Below are positions 56,198 to 64,000 of a DNA stretch of 64,000 bases, one piece after another. The first letter of the stretch is position 1. Each line of letters starts with the position of its first letter. The position numbers and the translations under genes are program-made. The stretch comes from Zhengella mangrovi (GTDB lineage Bacteria > Pseudomonadota > Alphaproteobacteria > Rhizobiales > Rhizobiaceae). The notes beneath the pieces are model-generated. The model worked only from the letters and a program-made list of their open reading frames with translations. It searched no databases and was not told the origin of the DNA. The stretch lies in assembly GCF_002727065.1 (NCBI RefSeq), contig NZ_PDVP01000010.1:62001-126000 (forward strand), read 5' to 3'.

Positions 56198-57643
56198 TCA
56201 CACGCCGCCGTGGCCGTCCGAGCCGATATAGGCGATGCGCAGCATGTTGGTGGAGCCCGGTGTGCCGAAGGGAACGCCGGCGGTGATGATGACCCGGCTG
56301 CCGGCCTTGCCGAACCCGTCGCGGTAGGCAATCGAGCAGGCACGGTTGACCATGTCGTCCTCGTCGCGCGCATCCTCGGTGACGACGCAGTGCAGGCCCC
56401 AGGCGAGCGTCAGGCGGCGGGCCGTCTCCGGGATCGGCGACAGGGCGATGACCGGCACCATGGGCCGTTCGCGCGAGGCGCGCAGGCCGGTGGTTCCCGA
56501 CGAGGTGTAGCAGACGATGGCCGAGAGGTTGAGCGTTTCGGCAATCTGGCGCGCGGCGGCGGCGATGGCATCGGCGCCGGTCGATTCCGGCTCGGAGCGC
56601 TGCGCGGCGATGATGCCGGGGAAGGTCGGGTCGCGCTCGACCTGACGGGCAATGGAATCCATCATCGTGACGGCCTCCACCGGGTAGTCGCCCGCGGCGG
56701 ATTCGGCCGACAGCATGACGGCGTCCGCGCCTTCGAAGAGGGCGGTGGCGACGTCGGAGACTTCCGCGCGGGTGGGAACCGGGGCCGAGATCATGCTTTC
56801 CAGCATCTGCGTGGCGACCACGACCGGCTTGCCTTCGCGGCGGCAGGTGCGGGTGATCTGCTTCTGCAGGCCAGGCACGGATTCGATCGGCATTTCCACG
56901 CCGAGGTCGCCGCGCGCCACCATGATGGCATCGGACAGTTCGATGATCTCGGGCAGGCGCTGCACGGCCTGCGGCTTCTCGATCTTGGACAGGATGCCGG
57001 CACGGCCGCGGGCGATCTTGCGCACTTCCGCCAGGTCCTCGGGGCGCTGGATGAAGGAGAGCGCGATCCAGTCGACGCCGGTTTCGAGCAGGGCCTGCAG
57101 ATCGGCGCGGTCCTTGTTGGTCAGCGCGCCGACGGGCAGGTCGGTGTCGGGAAGGGAGACGCCCTTCTTGTCGGATATCTTCGTCCCGGTGACGACCGTG
57201 CAGATGATGCGTCCCGGCTCGGTGCTCACCGCCTTGAGCTGCAGCTTGCCGTCGTCGATGAGCAGGCGGTGGCCCGGCTCCACGGAGGCGAGGATCTCGG
57301 GATGGGGCAGGTGGACACGGGTCGAGTCGCCCGGCTCGTCGCGATCATCGAGCACGAAGGTCTGGCCCGGCTCCAGCGCGGCCTTGCCGCCGGCGAAGGT
57401 GCCGACACGCAGCTTGGGTCCCTGCAGGTCGCCGAGTATGGCGATCGGCCGGCCGACCGCCGTCTCCACCTCGCGGATGCGGGCGACGAGATCGCGCATC
57501 AGGTCATGGCTGGCATGGCTCATGTTGATGCGGAACACGTCGGCGCCGGCCCGGCTTAGCTTTTCGATCATTTCGCGCGAAGAAGAGGCGGGGCCGAGGG
57601 TCGCCACGACCTTGGCCTTTCGGATACGTCTGGCGGCGTTCAT
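56198..57643 (-). CDS. pyk: Pyruvate kinase
   Basis: This 481-residue enzyme transfers phosphate from phosphoenolpyruvate to ADP. VVATLGPASSS near residue 12, FRINMSHASH (about 37-46), the conserved IAILGDLQGPKLRVG loop, the metal site MVARGDLGVEMP (Asp/Glu) and TQMLESMI are all present. Length is typical. The start may be ATG 57643, ATG 57652 or TTG 57661; none has a strong ribosome site, and I use 57643 because homologues begin with a basic NAARRIRK-like stretch. It is convergent with the pgk-SGNH unit and is probably transcribed alone. Confidence 0.96.
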   Translation of the reverse strand: MNAARRIRKAKVVATLGPASSSREMIEKLSRAGADVFRINMSHASHDLMRDLVARIREVETAVGRPIAILGDLQGPKLRVGTFAGGKAALEPGQTFVLDDRDEPGDSTRVHLPHPEILASVEPGHRLLIDDGKLQLKAVSTEPGRIICTVVTGTKISDKKGVSLPDTDLPVGALTNKDRADLQALLETGVDWIALSFIQRPEDLAEVRKIARGRAGILSKIEKPQAVQRLPEIIELSDAIMVARGDLGVEMPIESVPGLQKQITRTCRREGKPVVVATQMLESMISAPVPTRAEVSDVATALFEGADAVMLSAESAAGDYPVEAVTMMDSIARQVERDPTFPGIIAAQRSEPESTGADAIAAAARQIAETLNLSAIVCYTSSGTTGLRASRERPMVPVIALSPIPETARRLTLAWGLHCVVTEDARDEDDMVNRACSIAYRDGFGKAGSRVIITAGVPFGTPGSTNMLRIAYIGSDGHGGV

Positions 57644-57744
57644 TTGTCCCATCCGGATCAAGGTTATTTAAATCGTTTTAATTCATGCGGTGCAGAGGGT
57701 CAACCGCAGCGATGACGCGCGTATGACAGGACTGCTGCCTCCGT

Positions 57745-58224
57745 TCAGTTGGCGGGTGCGGTGCCCGGCGGAGGCGGAATGGCCGGTTCGTCGGTCAGCT
57801 GGACCATCCAGTTCGCCTGTTCGCCGGTATCGTATTCCTGGAAGCCGGCCCGCTGGAAGCCGCGCGCGAAACAGTCGTTGATGCCGACGATCTTGAATTC
57901 CTTGTCGGCCACGCACATGTTGATCGGGCCGTCCCAGCGGCCGCCGCGCTCGGCATCCTCGGCATAGAGGTAGTAATAGCGCGAGGAGAGGTCGCCCTCG
58001 ACGAGGGTCTTGCAGCTCGATGCCTCGATGTGCCACCAGCCTTCGGTGATCCAGCCGGAGGCCGCGCGATAGCCGATGGCGACGCCGACGAGATTCTGGG
58101 TTGCGTTGCAGACGCGGAAATCGGCCCGAGCCTCGTTGCTGAAGGCCAGAAGCGCAACGACGGCGGTCGCGAACCATGTCGCCACTGCCGCGGGAGCGCC
58201 CCACCGAATACCAGCCGATTTCAT
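57745..58224 (-). CDS. DUF1036 exported protein
   Basis: The 159-residue protein has a signal peptide (ATWFATAVVALLAFSNEARA) and a single DUF1036 domain: FRVCNATQNLVGVAIGYR, then SCKTL and ARYYYLYAED-like strands (SRYYYLYAEDAERGG), and INMCVADKEF. This beta-rich domain occurs in many Hyphomicrobiales exported proteins; its function is unknown. A proline-rich tail (PPPPGTAPAN) ends the protein. ATG 58224 is selected because the signal peptide follows; the frame extends to 58248. Confidence 0.88.
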   Translation of the reverse strand: MKSAGIRWGAPAAVATWFATAVVALLAFSNEARADFRVCNATQNLVGVAIGYRAASGWITEGWWHIEASSCKTLVEGDLSSRYYYLYAEDAERGGRWDGPINMCVADKEFKIVGINDCFARGFQRAGFQEYDTGEQANWMVQLTDEPAIPPPPGTAPAN

Positions 58225-58421
58225 TGCCTGACCTGCACCCGCCCGCAAGGGGTCATTCCATGATACGAAGCGTTAACCGCCTTTCTTTTTTGGGTAATGT
58301 GGACCGGCATGTCAACGCGGCCTACCTGTTGCCCGCAAGATTGTTTAGAAAGTGGCAACGAGGGATCCTGGCCGACCGCGGGTGCGGGCGCGACGCCAGC
58401 GGGACAGGTCATAGCAGGGAC

Positions 58422-59237
58422 ATGAGCAGCCGGGACCGATTCAAGACATTCATGACCGTCGATGGAGACGACAGCCTGGGACTGGTGCTCGTGGCCGATC
58501 ACGCGCGCCGCGACCTGCCGCCCGAATACGGTTCGCTCGGTCTTCCGGACTGGGAGTTCGAGCGCCACATCGCCTATGACATCGGCGTGGAAGGGGTCAC
58601 GCGCGGACTGGCTGCGCGGCTCGGCGCGCCTGCGGTCATGGCGGGCTTTTCGCGCCTGCTGATCGATCCGAACCGGGGCGCCGACGATCCGACGCTGATC
58701 CGCCAGCTCTATGACGGCACGATCATCCCGGGCAACTACCCGATGAGCGGGACGGAGCGCGAGGCGAGGCTGTCGCATTTCTACCGGCCCTACCATGGTG
58801 CCGTGTGGGAGCGGATCGCCGCGGTGCAGCGCAAGGGGCCGGGGCAGGCGCCCTTCGTCGTGTCCGTGCATTCCTTCACGCCGGAGATGCAGGGACGGGC
58901 GCGGCCCTGGCATGTCGGCATCCTGTGGGACAGCGACGACCGCGCGGTCAGGCCGATGATGGAGATGCTCCAGGCGGAGCCTGGCCTGGTGGTCGGCGAC
59001 AACGAGCCCTACGATGGCGCGCTGAAGGGCGACACGATGTATACCCATGCCATCAGGCCCGGGTTCGCGCATCTTCTCATCGAAATACGCCAGGACCTGA
59101 TCGCCGACGCGGCAGGCCAGGGCGAATGGGTGGACCGGCTTGCGCCCATGCTCGATGCCATCAACCGGCAGCCCGGCATCCATGTCGCGCGCCATTTCGG
59201 GTCGCGGACCGGACCCGTCGAACCATGGAGACCATGA
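58422..59237 (+). CDS. N-formylglutamate amidohydrolase family protein
   Basis: The 271-residue protein has the metal-dependent FGase/HutG-like fold: VLVADHARRDLPPEYGSLG near the start, the DIGVEGVTR stretch, SRLLIDPNRG, and VSVHSFTP with conserved His. Near the C-terminus, LIEIRQDLI with the conserved Glu and Arg is the typical last motif. Family members hydrolyse N-formylglutamate or related N-acyl amino acids; relatives outside the hut operon, as here, may have other substrates. ATG 58422 is the best start, although the purine tract AGGGA is only 2 bases away; ATG 58452 is the alternative. It overlaps the DUF1244 gene. Confidence 0.86.
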   Translation: MSSRDRFKTFMTVDGDDSLGLVLVADHARRDLPPEYGSLGLPDWEFERHIAYDIGVEGVTRGLAARLGAPAVMAGFSRLLIDPNRGADDPTLIRQLYDGTIIPGNYPMSGTEREARLSHFYRPYHGAVWERIAAVQRKGPGQAPFVVSVHSFTPEMQGRARPWHVGILWDSDDRAVRPMMEMLQAEPGLVVGDNEPYDGALKGDTMYTHAIRPGFAHLLIEIRQDLIADAAGQGEWVDRLAPMLDAINRQPGIHVARHFGSRTGPVEPWRP

Positions 59238-59545
59238 TGACCAAGATCAGCGAAACCGAGCAGCGGGATCTCGAGGCAGCGGTTTTCCGGCGCCTCGTCA
59301 GCCACCTGCGGGCGCGGACCGATGTCCAGAACATCGACCTGATGAACCTGGCCGGCTTCTGCCGCAACTGCCTTTCCAACTGGTATCTCGACGCCGCCCG
59401 GGAGGCGGGCCTCGACCTGTCGAAGGACGAAAGCCGCGAGATCGTCTACGGCATGCCCTACGAGGAGTGGAAGGCGACCTACCAGACCGAAGCGAATGCC
59501 CAGAAGCTGGCCGATTTCGAGGTCAACCGCCCCAAGGATCACTGA
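59237..59545 (+). CDS. DUF1244 family protein
   Basis: The 102-residue cytoplasmic protein has the conserved core VFRRLVSHLRARTDVQNIDL and the CRNCLSNWY motif (about residues 46-54). Most of the family is found in proteobacteria and its role is not established. ATG 59237 shares its first base with the last base of the upstream stop codon, and GGAG at 59227-59230 gives a 6-base spacing. It appears translationally coupled to the N-formylglutamate amidohydrolase-like gene. Confidence 0.9.
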   Translation: MTKISETEQRDLEAAVFRRLVSHLRARTDVQNIDLMNLAGFCRNCLSNWYLDAAREAGLDLSKDESREIVYGMPYEEWKATYQTEANAQKLADFEVNRPKDH

Positions 59546-59561
59546 ACCGCCGGGCGGCGTT

Positions 59562-59662
59562 ATTCGTGCAACGGCAGGTGTGATCCCCTGCCTGCAGAAT
59601 GCTGGTTTCCGGTTCGCATTCGTGCAACGGCAGGTGTGACCCCCTGCCTGCAGAATGCTGGT
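59562..59662. repeat. Tandem 45-bp repeat, two copies with internal hairpin
   Basis: Copy 1 (59562-59606) and copy 2 (59618-59662) match at 44 of 45 positions, the only difference being T to C at the 23rd base; the period is 56 bp. Each copy contains GGCAGG and CCTGCC 8 bases apart, so each can fold into a hairpin. A further GGCGACACCTGCC fragment follows. The pair lies in the 227-base stretch between the DUF1244 gene and gapR. Confidence 0.85.
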
Positions 59663-59772
59663 GGCGACACCTGCCGGGCTTGACCCCTGCGCCCGGCTGC
59701 GGCATCGACAACGGCATTCGAGATGCCCGCGATTCTCTTTCCAGCCGGGCCAACATTGCCGGAGATTTGCAA

Positions 59773-60030
59773 GTGGACGACATTACCGCCGAATCCGAAA
59801 CCATCGCCGCTGGCCAGCTTCGCTCCATCATCGAGCGCATCGAGCGGCTGGAGGAAGAAAAGAAGACGATCGCCGACGACATCAAGGAAGTCTATGCCGA
59901 GGCCAAGGGCAACGGCTTCGACACCAAGGCGCTCCGGACGATCGTGCGGCTGCGCAAGCAGGACGCCAACGAGCGCCAGGAGCAGGAGGCCATGCTCGAC
60001 CTCTACAAGGCCGCGCTCGGCATGGAATGA
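59773..60030 (+). CDS. gapR: DUF2312 nucleoid-associated protein GapR
   Basis: The 85-residue protein matches GapR: a highly charged helical protein ([49 protein letters not shown]) of the length and pattern known from Caulobacter and Hyphomicrobiales. GapR binds AT-rich, overtwisted DNA ahead of replication and transcription. The start is GTG 59773, with GGAG 8 bases upstream; the ATG at 59599 would read through the tandem repeat. A strong terminator follows. Confidence 0.93.
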   Translation: MDDITAESETIAAGQLRSIIERIERLEEEKKTIADDIKEVYAEAKGNGFDTKALRTIVRLRKQDANERQEQEAMLDLYKAALGME

Positions 60031-60052
60031 GGGTCACCGGACAGGCATTCCG

Positions 60053-60089
60053 AAAACGGGGCCGGTGCTTTTTGCGCCGGCCCCGTTTT
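60053..60089. terminator. Bidirectional terminator between gapR and VWA gene
   Basis: AAAACGGGGCCGG (60053-60065) pairs perfectly with CCGGCCCCGTTTT (60077-60089). The A and T ends serve both the gapR and VWA-gene transcripts, which converge here. Confidence 0.9.
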
Positions 60090-60141
60090 CATTCCGGATA
60101 CAGACCCCGCGTGCCGGACGCGGTTCCTGACGTTGCCGCCA

Positions 60142-61332
60142 TCAATGCTTCCGGCTGAGTTCCTTCGTCGCCTGTTCCAGGCCCTTGAGCGTCAACGGAT
60201 ACATGCGGTCGGAGAAGAGGTCGCGGACCATGCGGATGGAATGGGTGTAATCCCAGTGGGCCTGGCGGACCGGGTTGATCCAGGCCGCGTTCGGCCACTG
60301 GTTGAGCGCCCGCTGCAGCCAGACCGCACCCGGTTCGGGGTTCCAGTGTTCCACCGAGCCGCCGGCATAGGCGATCTCGTAGGGGCTCATGGAGGCATCA
60401 CCGACAAACAGAACCTTGTAGTCCGGCCCGTACTTGTGCAGCACGTCGTAGGTGTTCATCACCTCTGAGTGGCGGCGCCTGTTGTCCTTCCACACGCCCT
60501 CGTAGAGGCAATTGTGGAAGTAGAAGTAGTCCATGTGCTTGAACTCGGCACTGGCGGCGGAAAACAGTTCCTCGACAATGCGGATGTGGTCGTCCATCGA
60601 GCCGCCAACGTCGAAGAACATCAAAAGCTTGACGGCGTTGCGGCGCTCGGGCCGGGTCTGCGGGTCGAGGTAACCGTGTTCCGCCGTGGCGCGGATCGTG
60701 CCGGGCAGGTCGAATTCCTCTTCCGCTCCCTCGCGGACCCAGCGGCGCAGACGCTTCAGCGCCACCTTGATGTTGCGCGTGCCGATCTCGACGCTGTCAT
60801 CGAAATTGCGGAATTCGCGCTTGTCCCAGACCTTGACCGCACGGCGGTGCCGGCTCTCATGCTGGCCGATGCGCACGCCTTCCGGATTGTAGCCATAGGC
60901 GCCGAAGGGGGAGGTGCCGGCGGTGCCGATCCACTTGCTGCCGCCCTGGTGGCGGCCCTTCTGTTCCTCCAGGCGTTGCTTCAGGGTTTCCATCAGCTTT
61001 TCGAAACCGCCCAGGCTTTCGACCAGCTTCTTCTCTTCGTCGGTCAGGTGCTTTTCCGCCAGGCGGCGCAGCCATTCCTCCGGCAGGTTCATCACGTCGA
61101 CCGCGCCTTCGCCGGACACGGCCTCGACGCCCTTGAAGACGTGCGAGAAGACCTGGTCGAAACGGTCGATAAAGCGTTCGTCCTTCACCAGGGCGGTGCG
61201 GGCCAGGTAATAGAAGCCCTCGACGTCATAGGTGACGAGGTCGGCCTCCATGCCCTCCAGCAGCGAGAGAAACTCGCGCAGGGACACGGGAATCTTGGCG
61301 GCCTTGAGTTCCAGGAAAAAGGGTATGAACAT
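60142..61332 (-). CDS. CoxE-like VWA domain protein
   Basis: The 396-residue protein has an N-terminal helical part (FFLELKAAKIPVSLREFLSL) and a C-terminal von Willebrand A fold with the MIDAS sequence DVGGSMDDH (about residues 247-255). VLFVGDASMSPYEI is the later conserved strand. CoxE-type proteins usually act with a MoxR AAA+ ATPase in assembling metal enzymes. No MoxR gene is present in this window next to it. ATG 61332 (MFIPFFLELK) is used, as family members begin there; the open frame extends to 61452. Confidence 0.88.
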   Translation of the reverse strand: MFIPFFLELKAAKIPVSLREFLSLLEGMEADLVTYDVEGFYYLARTALVKDERFIDRFDQVFSHVFKGVEAVSGEGAVDVMNLPEEWLRRLAEKHLTDEEKKLVESLGGFEKLMETLKQRLEEQKGRHQGGSKWIGTAGTSPFGAYGYNPEGVRIGQHESRHRRAVKVWDKREFRNFDDSVEIGTRNIKVALKRLRRWVREGAEEEFDLPGTIRATAEHGYLDPQTRPERRNAVKLLMFFDVGGSMDDHIRIVEELFSAASAEFKHMDYFYFHNCLYEGVWKDNRRRHSEVMNTYDVLHKYGPDYKVLFVGDASMSPYEIAYAGGSVEHWNPEPGAVWLQRALNQWPNAAWINPVRQAHWDYTHSIRMVRDLFSDRMYPLTLKGLEQATKELSRKH

Positions 61333-61467
61333 GGACGGGAAGATAATGCGCCCGTGCGGCCTTGTCAGCCCGTTTCGTTTGCGAATACAGGTTGACGAAA
61401 ATGCCGCATGCAATCGATTTTCCCATGTGTTGACGACTGCAAACTGCGCCATTGACTTAGCCGCCCG

Positions 61468-61496
61468 TTGAAATGACTACGCCATTGGCGTATATA
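61468..61496 (+). promoter_or_regulatory. Promoter and operator of the toxin-antitoxin-like pair
   Basis: TTGAAA (61468-61473) and TATATA (61491-61496) are 17 bases apart. The palindrome TACGCC-ATT-GGCGTA (61478-61492) covers the spacer and the first bases of the -10. The toxin-like ATG is only 11 bases after the -10, so the message is leaderless or nearly so. Autorepression by the HTH protein is inference. Confidence 0.6.
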
Positions 61497-61506
61497 GGAC
61501 CCGTGG

Positions 61507-61827
61507 ATGACGTTGAGGATCGAGATCGCGGAGACGGACCGCTTCAGGCTCGACTGCGCCATGTACGGGCTGGATGACGCAGTGAAGGCGCGCAAGCTGG
61601 ACCAGCTTCGCGCGGATCCGGTCATCGGCGTCCAGAAGCCCGGGCAGTCCCGGCTCTGGGAATGGCAATCGGCGGGCTTCGTGTTCAGCTATCTGCTGGC
61701 CGATGACCTGTCACGACTGGTCCTCGTGGAACTGCGTCCCAAGTCGGCGCCGGAAACCGGGCTGACCGAGCGTTTCTGGATCTGGGTCGACAGGATCGGC
61801 AAGTTGAAGCGGCTTTTCGGAGTGTAG
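61507..61827 (+). CDS. Putative type II toxin-like protein (RelE/HigB-like)
   Basis: The 106-residue basic protein is encoded immediately upstream of an HTH antitoxin-like gene (5 bases between), the toxin-first order of HigBA systems. It has a central strand-rich part (SRLWEWQSAGFVFSYLLADD; SRLVLVELRPK) and a basic helical end (WVDRIGKLKRLFG). It is not an obvious RelE from primary sequence and I rely on gene order for the suggestion. The expected activity, mRNA interference at the ribosome, is not established. The ATG is near-leaderless from its promoter. Confidence 0.55.
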   Translation: MTLRIEIAETDRFRLDCAMYGLDDAVKARKLDQLRADPVIGVQKPGQSRLWEWQSAGFVFSYLLADDLSRLVLVELRPKSAPETGLTERFWIWVDRIGKLKRLFGV

Positions 61828-61832
61828 GTGCA

Positions 61833-62156
61833 ATGGCAAGGATCAAGGCGAAGAAAACACCGGAACAGGCAGCGGCCGATCTTGCTGAATCGCTGGAGCA
61901 GGCCTCCATGTGGTTCGAGGGCGACAACTCGAAGGTGACCGTGCATACCTTCGAGATCGAGGTGCCGGATGTGGCCAAGCTGCGCAGGAAGCTGAAACTG
62001 ACGCAGGAAGGTTTCGCGACCAAGCTTGGCATCCCGGTCACCACGCTGCGCAACTGGGAGCAGGGGCGTCGCTATCCGACGGGTCCGGCGCGCAAGCTGT
62101 TGTCACTGATCGAGAAGCGGCCGGAACTGGTGCTGGACCTGGAAGGGGTCGACTGA
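61833..62156 (+). CDS. HTH-domain antitoxin-like regulator (HigA/NadS-like)
   Basis: The 107-residue protein has a helical N-terminal part (TPEQAAADLAESLEQASM) and a C-terminal XRE-type helix-turn-helix (LRRKLKLTQEGFATKLGIPV then TTLRNWEQGRRYPTGPARKL). This N-terminal neutralising part followed by a C-terminal HTH is the HigA/NadS layout. It would bind the palindrome at 61478-61492 and repress the pair. A terminator follows at 62195. Confidence 0.75.
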   Translation: MARIKAKKTPEQAAADLAESLEQASMWFEGDNSKVTVHTFEIEVPDVAKLRRKLKLTQEGFATKLGIPVTTLRNWEQGRRYPTGPARKLLSLIEKRPELVLDLEGVD

Positions 62157-62194
62157 CGGCCGGTGCCGGTCAACCGGAAGATCGAGGTTCACGG

Positions 62195-62223
62195 CCCCGG
62201 GCAGTCACTGGCCCGGGGTTTTT
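62195..62223 (+). terminator. Terminator after the toxin-antitoxin-like pair
   Basis: CCCCGGGC (62195-62202) pairs with GCCCGGGG (62211-62218), followed by TTTTT (62219-62223). Confidence 0.88.
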
Positions 62224-62263
62224 CATGCGTCTCCGCCAGGGCGCATGGTCGCACGGGCAGCGG

Positions 62264-62527
62264 TCAGGCTGCCCGGGCGCGCGCGTCGAAGGGGATTTCG
62301 ACGTCCACTTCAAGGGTCGAGACCGGCATGCCGCGTTCCATCTTGACGCGGACATGGCGGCTGTCGACCTGCACGTGCTTGGCGATCACGGCCAGAATCT
62401 CCTCGCGGAGCACCGAGACCAGATCGAAACCGCTGACCGACGCCCGTTCGTGGGCCAATAGTATCTGAAGCCGTTCCCGCGCCGCCGTGGCGGACGCCCG
62501 CTTCCGGAAAAAGCTCAGGATTTTCAT
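62264..62527 (-). CDS. minE: Cell division topological specificity factor MinE
   Basis: This 87-residue protein begins [20 protein letters not shown], the membrane-targeting and MinD-interacting start of MinE. A conserved dimerisation core follows ([20 protein letters not shown]). It stimulates MinD ATPase and restricts the MinCD division inhibitor to the cell poles. The ATG overlaps the minD stop codon as ATGA (62524-62527), showing translational coupling in minC-minD-minE. Confidence 0.97.
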   Translation of the reverse strand: MKILSFFRKRASATAARERLQILLAHERASVSGFDLVSVLREEILAVIAKHVQVDSRHVRVKMERGMPVSTLEVDVEIPFDARARAA

Positions 62528-63339
62528 GCAGCCTTCCTTCCGAAGAACTTGCCGAAGAAACTCCGTTTCTCGCCCGGGATGGTCACGGGGATCGCTTCTC
62601 CTGCCAGTCGCCGGGCGGCATTGAAATAAGCCTGGGCGGTCTGGCTGGAACTGTCGCACAGCGTGACGGGCGAGCCGATATTCGAGGCGCGAAGGATGTT
62701 GGCGCTTTCCGGAATGACGCCGAGCAGCGGGATCGACAGGATCTCCATGACATCATCGACATTGAGCATGTCGCCGCTGGCCGCCCGGGCCGGATCGTAG
62801 CGGTTGAGCAGGAGGTGCTTCTCGACGCGCTCGCCGGCTTCCGCCTTGACCGTCTTGGAATCGAGCAGGCCGATGATGCGGTCGGAGTCGCGCACCGAGG
62901 AGACTTCGGGGTTCGTCACGACAATTGCCGCATCGGCATGGCGCATGGCCAGCGTCGCGCCGCGCTCGATGCCGGCCGGGCTGTCGCAGATGATCCAGTC
63001 GAACGCGCTCTTCAGCGAGGCGATGACCTTTTCCACGCCTTCCGGCGTCAGCTTGTCCTTGTCGCGCGTCTGGGACGCGGGCAGCAGGTAGAGCGACTGA
63101 AGCCGCTTGTCGCGGATCAGCGCCTGGGCCAGCTTGGCCTCGCCCTGGATGACATTGATCAGGTCGTAGACAACACGGCGCTCGGCCCCCATGACCAGGT
63201 CGAGATTGCGCAGGCCGACATCGAAGTCGACGACAACGACCTTGTCTCCCTTCTGTGCCAGGGCCGCGCCGATCGCCGCCGTCGATGTTGTCTTGCCCAC
63301 CCCGCCCTTGCCGGATGTGACCACGATGACCTTGCCCAT
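62524..63339 (-). CDS. minD: Septum site-determining ATPase MinD
   Basis: The 271-residue ParA/MinD ATPase has the deviant Walker [17 protein letters not shown] (about residues 9-24) and switch region [14 protein letters not shown], with [10 protein letters not shown] as a further nucleotide-site motif. The C-terminal amphipathic membrane-targeting helix ([14 protein letters not shown]) is clear. MinD recruits MinC and MinE to the membrane. ATG 63339 is used; a longer open frame upstream belongs to minC antisense. Middle gene of minCDE. Confidence 0.97.
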   Translation of the reverse strand: MGKVIVVTSGKGGVGKTTSTAAIGAALAQKGDKVVVVDFDVGLRNLDLVMGAERRVVYDLINVIQGEAKLAQALIRDKRLQSLYLLPASQTRDKDKLTPEGVEKVIASLKSAFDWIICDSPAGIERGATLAMRHADAAIVVTNPEVSSVRDSDRIIGLLDSKTVKAEAGERVEKHLLLNRYDPARAASGDMLNVDDVMEILSIPLLGVIPESANILRASNIGSPVTLCDSSSQTAQAYFNAARRLAGEAIPVTIPGEKRSFFGKFFGRKAA

Positions 63340-63368
63340 GTCCGTCTCCCTCTCAGAACCCCCCGGGT

Positions 63369-64000
63369 TCAATTGAATCGTTCTGCCAGTATGCTTTCGC
63401 CGTCGAGCCAGAGCTGGACTGCCTGGCCGTGCAGGCGGGGCTCCAGGTCTTCGGATGTCTGGTAAAAACCGGCGATCGCGACCAGCTCGGCTTCCAGCTT
63501 GCGGCAGAAGATGCGCGCGGAAGCATTGCCGGACGACCCGGCCGACACCCGGCCGCGCAGCGTTCCATAGACATGGACCGAACCGCCGGCGACCACCTCG
63601 GCGCCCGAGGCGACCGAGCCGATGATCGTGATGTCGCCGTCGCTGATCAGCGTCTGGCCCGAGCGGACCGGCTCGGTGACCATGAGCGAGGGCGCGGGTT
63701 GCGCGGGGACCGGACCGGATGCCGGTTCCTGCGTCCGTGCGTCGAGGTCCGAGGCGGGCAGGCCGCCACTCATGGCGGGTGGCAGGTCCGGGCCGAGTTC
63801 GCCGTCGCTTGCCCCCTCGATGCCCATGATGCGGATGCCACGCTCGCCGAGGCGCGAAACCAGGTCCAGCAGGCTGTCGCGGTCCATGCCGATGCCGGTC
63901 ACGTCCAGCATGACGGGGCGCTTCAGGAAATAGCCGGCGGAGCGCGAGGCGAGGACATCGAAGCGCTCGAACCACTCGTCGAGCGGCAGTTCGGGGCTCA
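63369..64000 (-). CDS. minC: Septum site-determining protein MinC, 5' truncated
   Basis: The open frame enters from the right edge, so the start lies outside. About 210 residues are present. The N-terminal MinC domain remnant includes FLKRPVMLDVTGIGMDRDSL, then a Pro-rich linker. The C-terminal beta-helix domain has VRSGQTLISDGDITIIGSVASGAEV, GGSVHVYGTLRGRV, a segment rich in GSSGNASARIFCRKLEAELV, and IAGFYQTSEDL. MinC inhibits FtsZ assembly away from midcell. It is first in the minCDE operon, followed by minD after 29 bases. Confidence 0.95.
   Translation of the reverse strand, partial: SPELPLDEWFERFDVLASRSAGYFLKRPVMLDVTGIGMDRDSLLDLVSRLGERGIRIMGIEGASDGELGPDLPPAMSGGLPASDLDARTQEPASGPVPAQPAPSLMVTEPVRSGQTLISDGDITIIGSVASGAEVVAGGSVHVYGTLRGRVSAGSSGNASARIFCRKLEAELVAIAGFYQTSEDLEPRLHGQAVQLWLDGESILAERFN

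Noticed and set aside
59599-59772. N-terminal extension of GapR from an ATG in the tandem repeat
   Set aside because: The extension is Cys/Trp/Pro-rich and unlike the family; GTG 59773 has a good ribosome site and matches the usual start.

Overview
The window reads as chromosomal DNA of a high-GC alphaproteobacterium of the Hyphomicrobiales, probably close to the Stappia/Roseibium/Pannonibacter group. This rests on gene families, not on a database match: GapR (DUF2312), CarD, an RpoH2-type sigma factor behind a GGAAC/CGTT promoter, ZapA with a DUF4164 neighbour, small DUF1244, DUF1036, DUF3309 and DUF6867 proteins, pyruvate carboxylase, a PhaR/PhaA/PhaB locus and minCDE. I see no tRNA, rRNA, CRISPR array, transposase or prophage. 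The genes are densely packed and most are housekeeping genes.

Layout. 1-1.7 kb: end of a DUF6867 membrane protein and a branched-chain amino acid binding protein. 1.8-7.8 kb: pyruvate carboxylase, a divergent LysR regulator/NAD-dependent reductase pair, and a GFA-family protein. 7.9-12.7 kb: a DUF3309 peptide and a two-gene RND efflux system. 12.9-17 kb: an isoquinoline-oxidoreductase-type molybdenum hydroxylase (Fe-S subunit, Mo subunit, diheme cytochrome c) with a divergent TetR regulator sharing a perfect palindrome. 17-21.2 kb: patatin and 3-hydroxybutyrate dehydrogenase, then ispG overlapping a lytic transglycosylase. 21.2-28.1 kb: orphan hybrid histidine kinase, farnesyl diphosphate synthase, MtgA, ribosomal protein L32, a small membrane protein and a gamma-glutamyltransferase. 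28.2-31.7 kb: phaR divergent from phaAB, then a small exported protein. 31.9-38.1 kb: SUV3-like helicase, S4 RNA-binding protein, 7Fe ferredoxin, CarD and RpoH2. 38.1-39.7 kb: M48 lipoprotein protease.

39.8-47.9 kb is a thiamine locus: thiBPQ behind a TPP riboswitch, a LuxR-HTH/alpha-beta-hydrolase fusion that lacks its serine nucleophile, thiamine diphosphokinase and an ABC-F protein. 48-57.7 kb: two membrane proteins, zapA and a DUF4164 gene, then tkt, gap, pgk, an SGNH hydrolase and pyk, i.e. a central carbon block. 57.7-64 kb: DUF1036, N-formylglutamate amidohydrolase-like, DUF1244, a tandem 45-bp repeat, gapR, a CoxE-like VWA protein, a toxin-antitoxin-like pair and minEDC (minC runs off the right edge).

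How the parts fit. Three carbon-storage promoters (pyc, bdhA, phaR/phaA) carry related YTGC-N3-GCAR sites, so PhaR may link anaplerosis, PHB synthesis and 3-hydroxybutyrate use. The thiamine genes import thiamine and convert it to TPP, the riboswitch ligand, and TPP is the cofactor of the transketolase encoded nearby. The most unusual item is the LuxR/pseudo-hydrolase fusion inside the thiamine locus. Next are the toxin-antitoxin-like pair, whose operator sits in its own near-consensus promoter, and the tandem repeat upstream of gapR.
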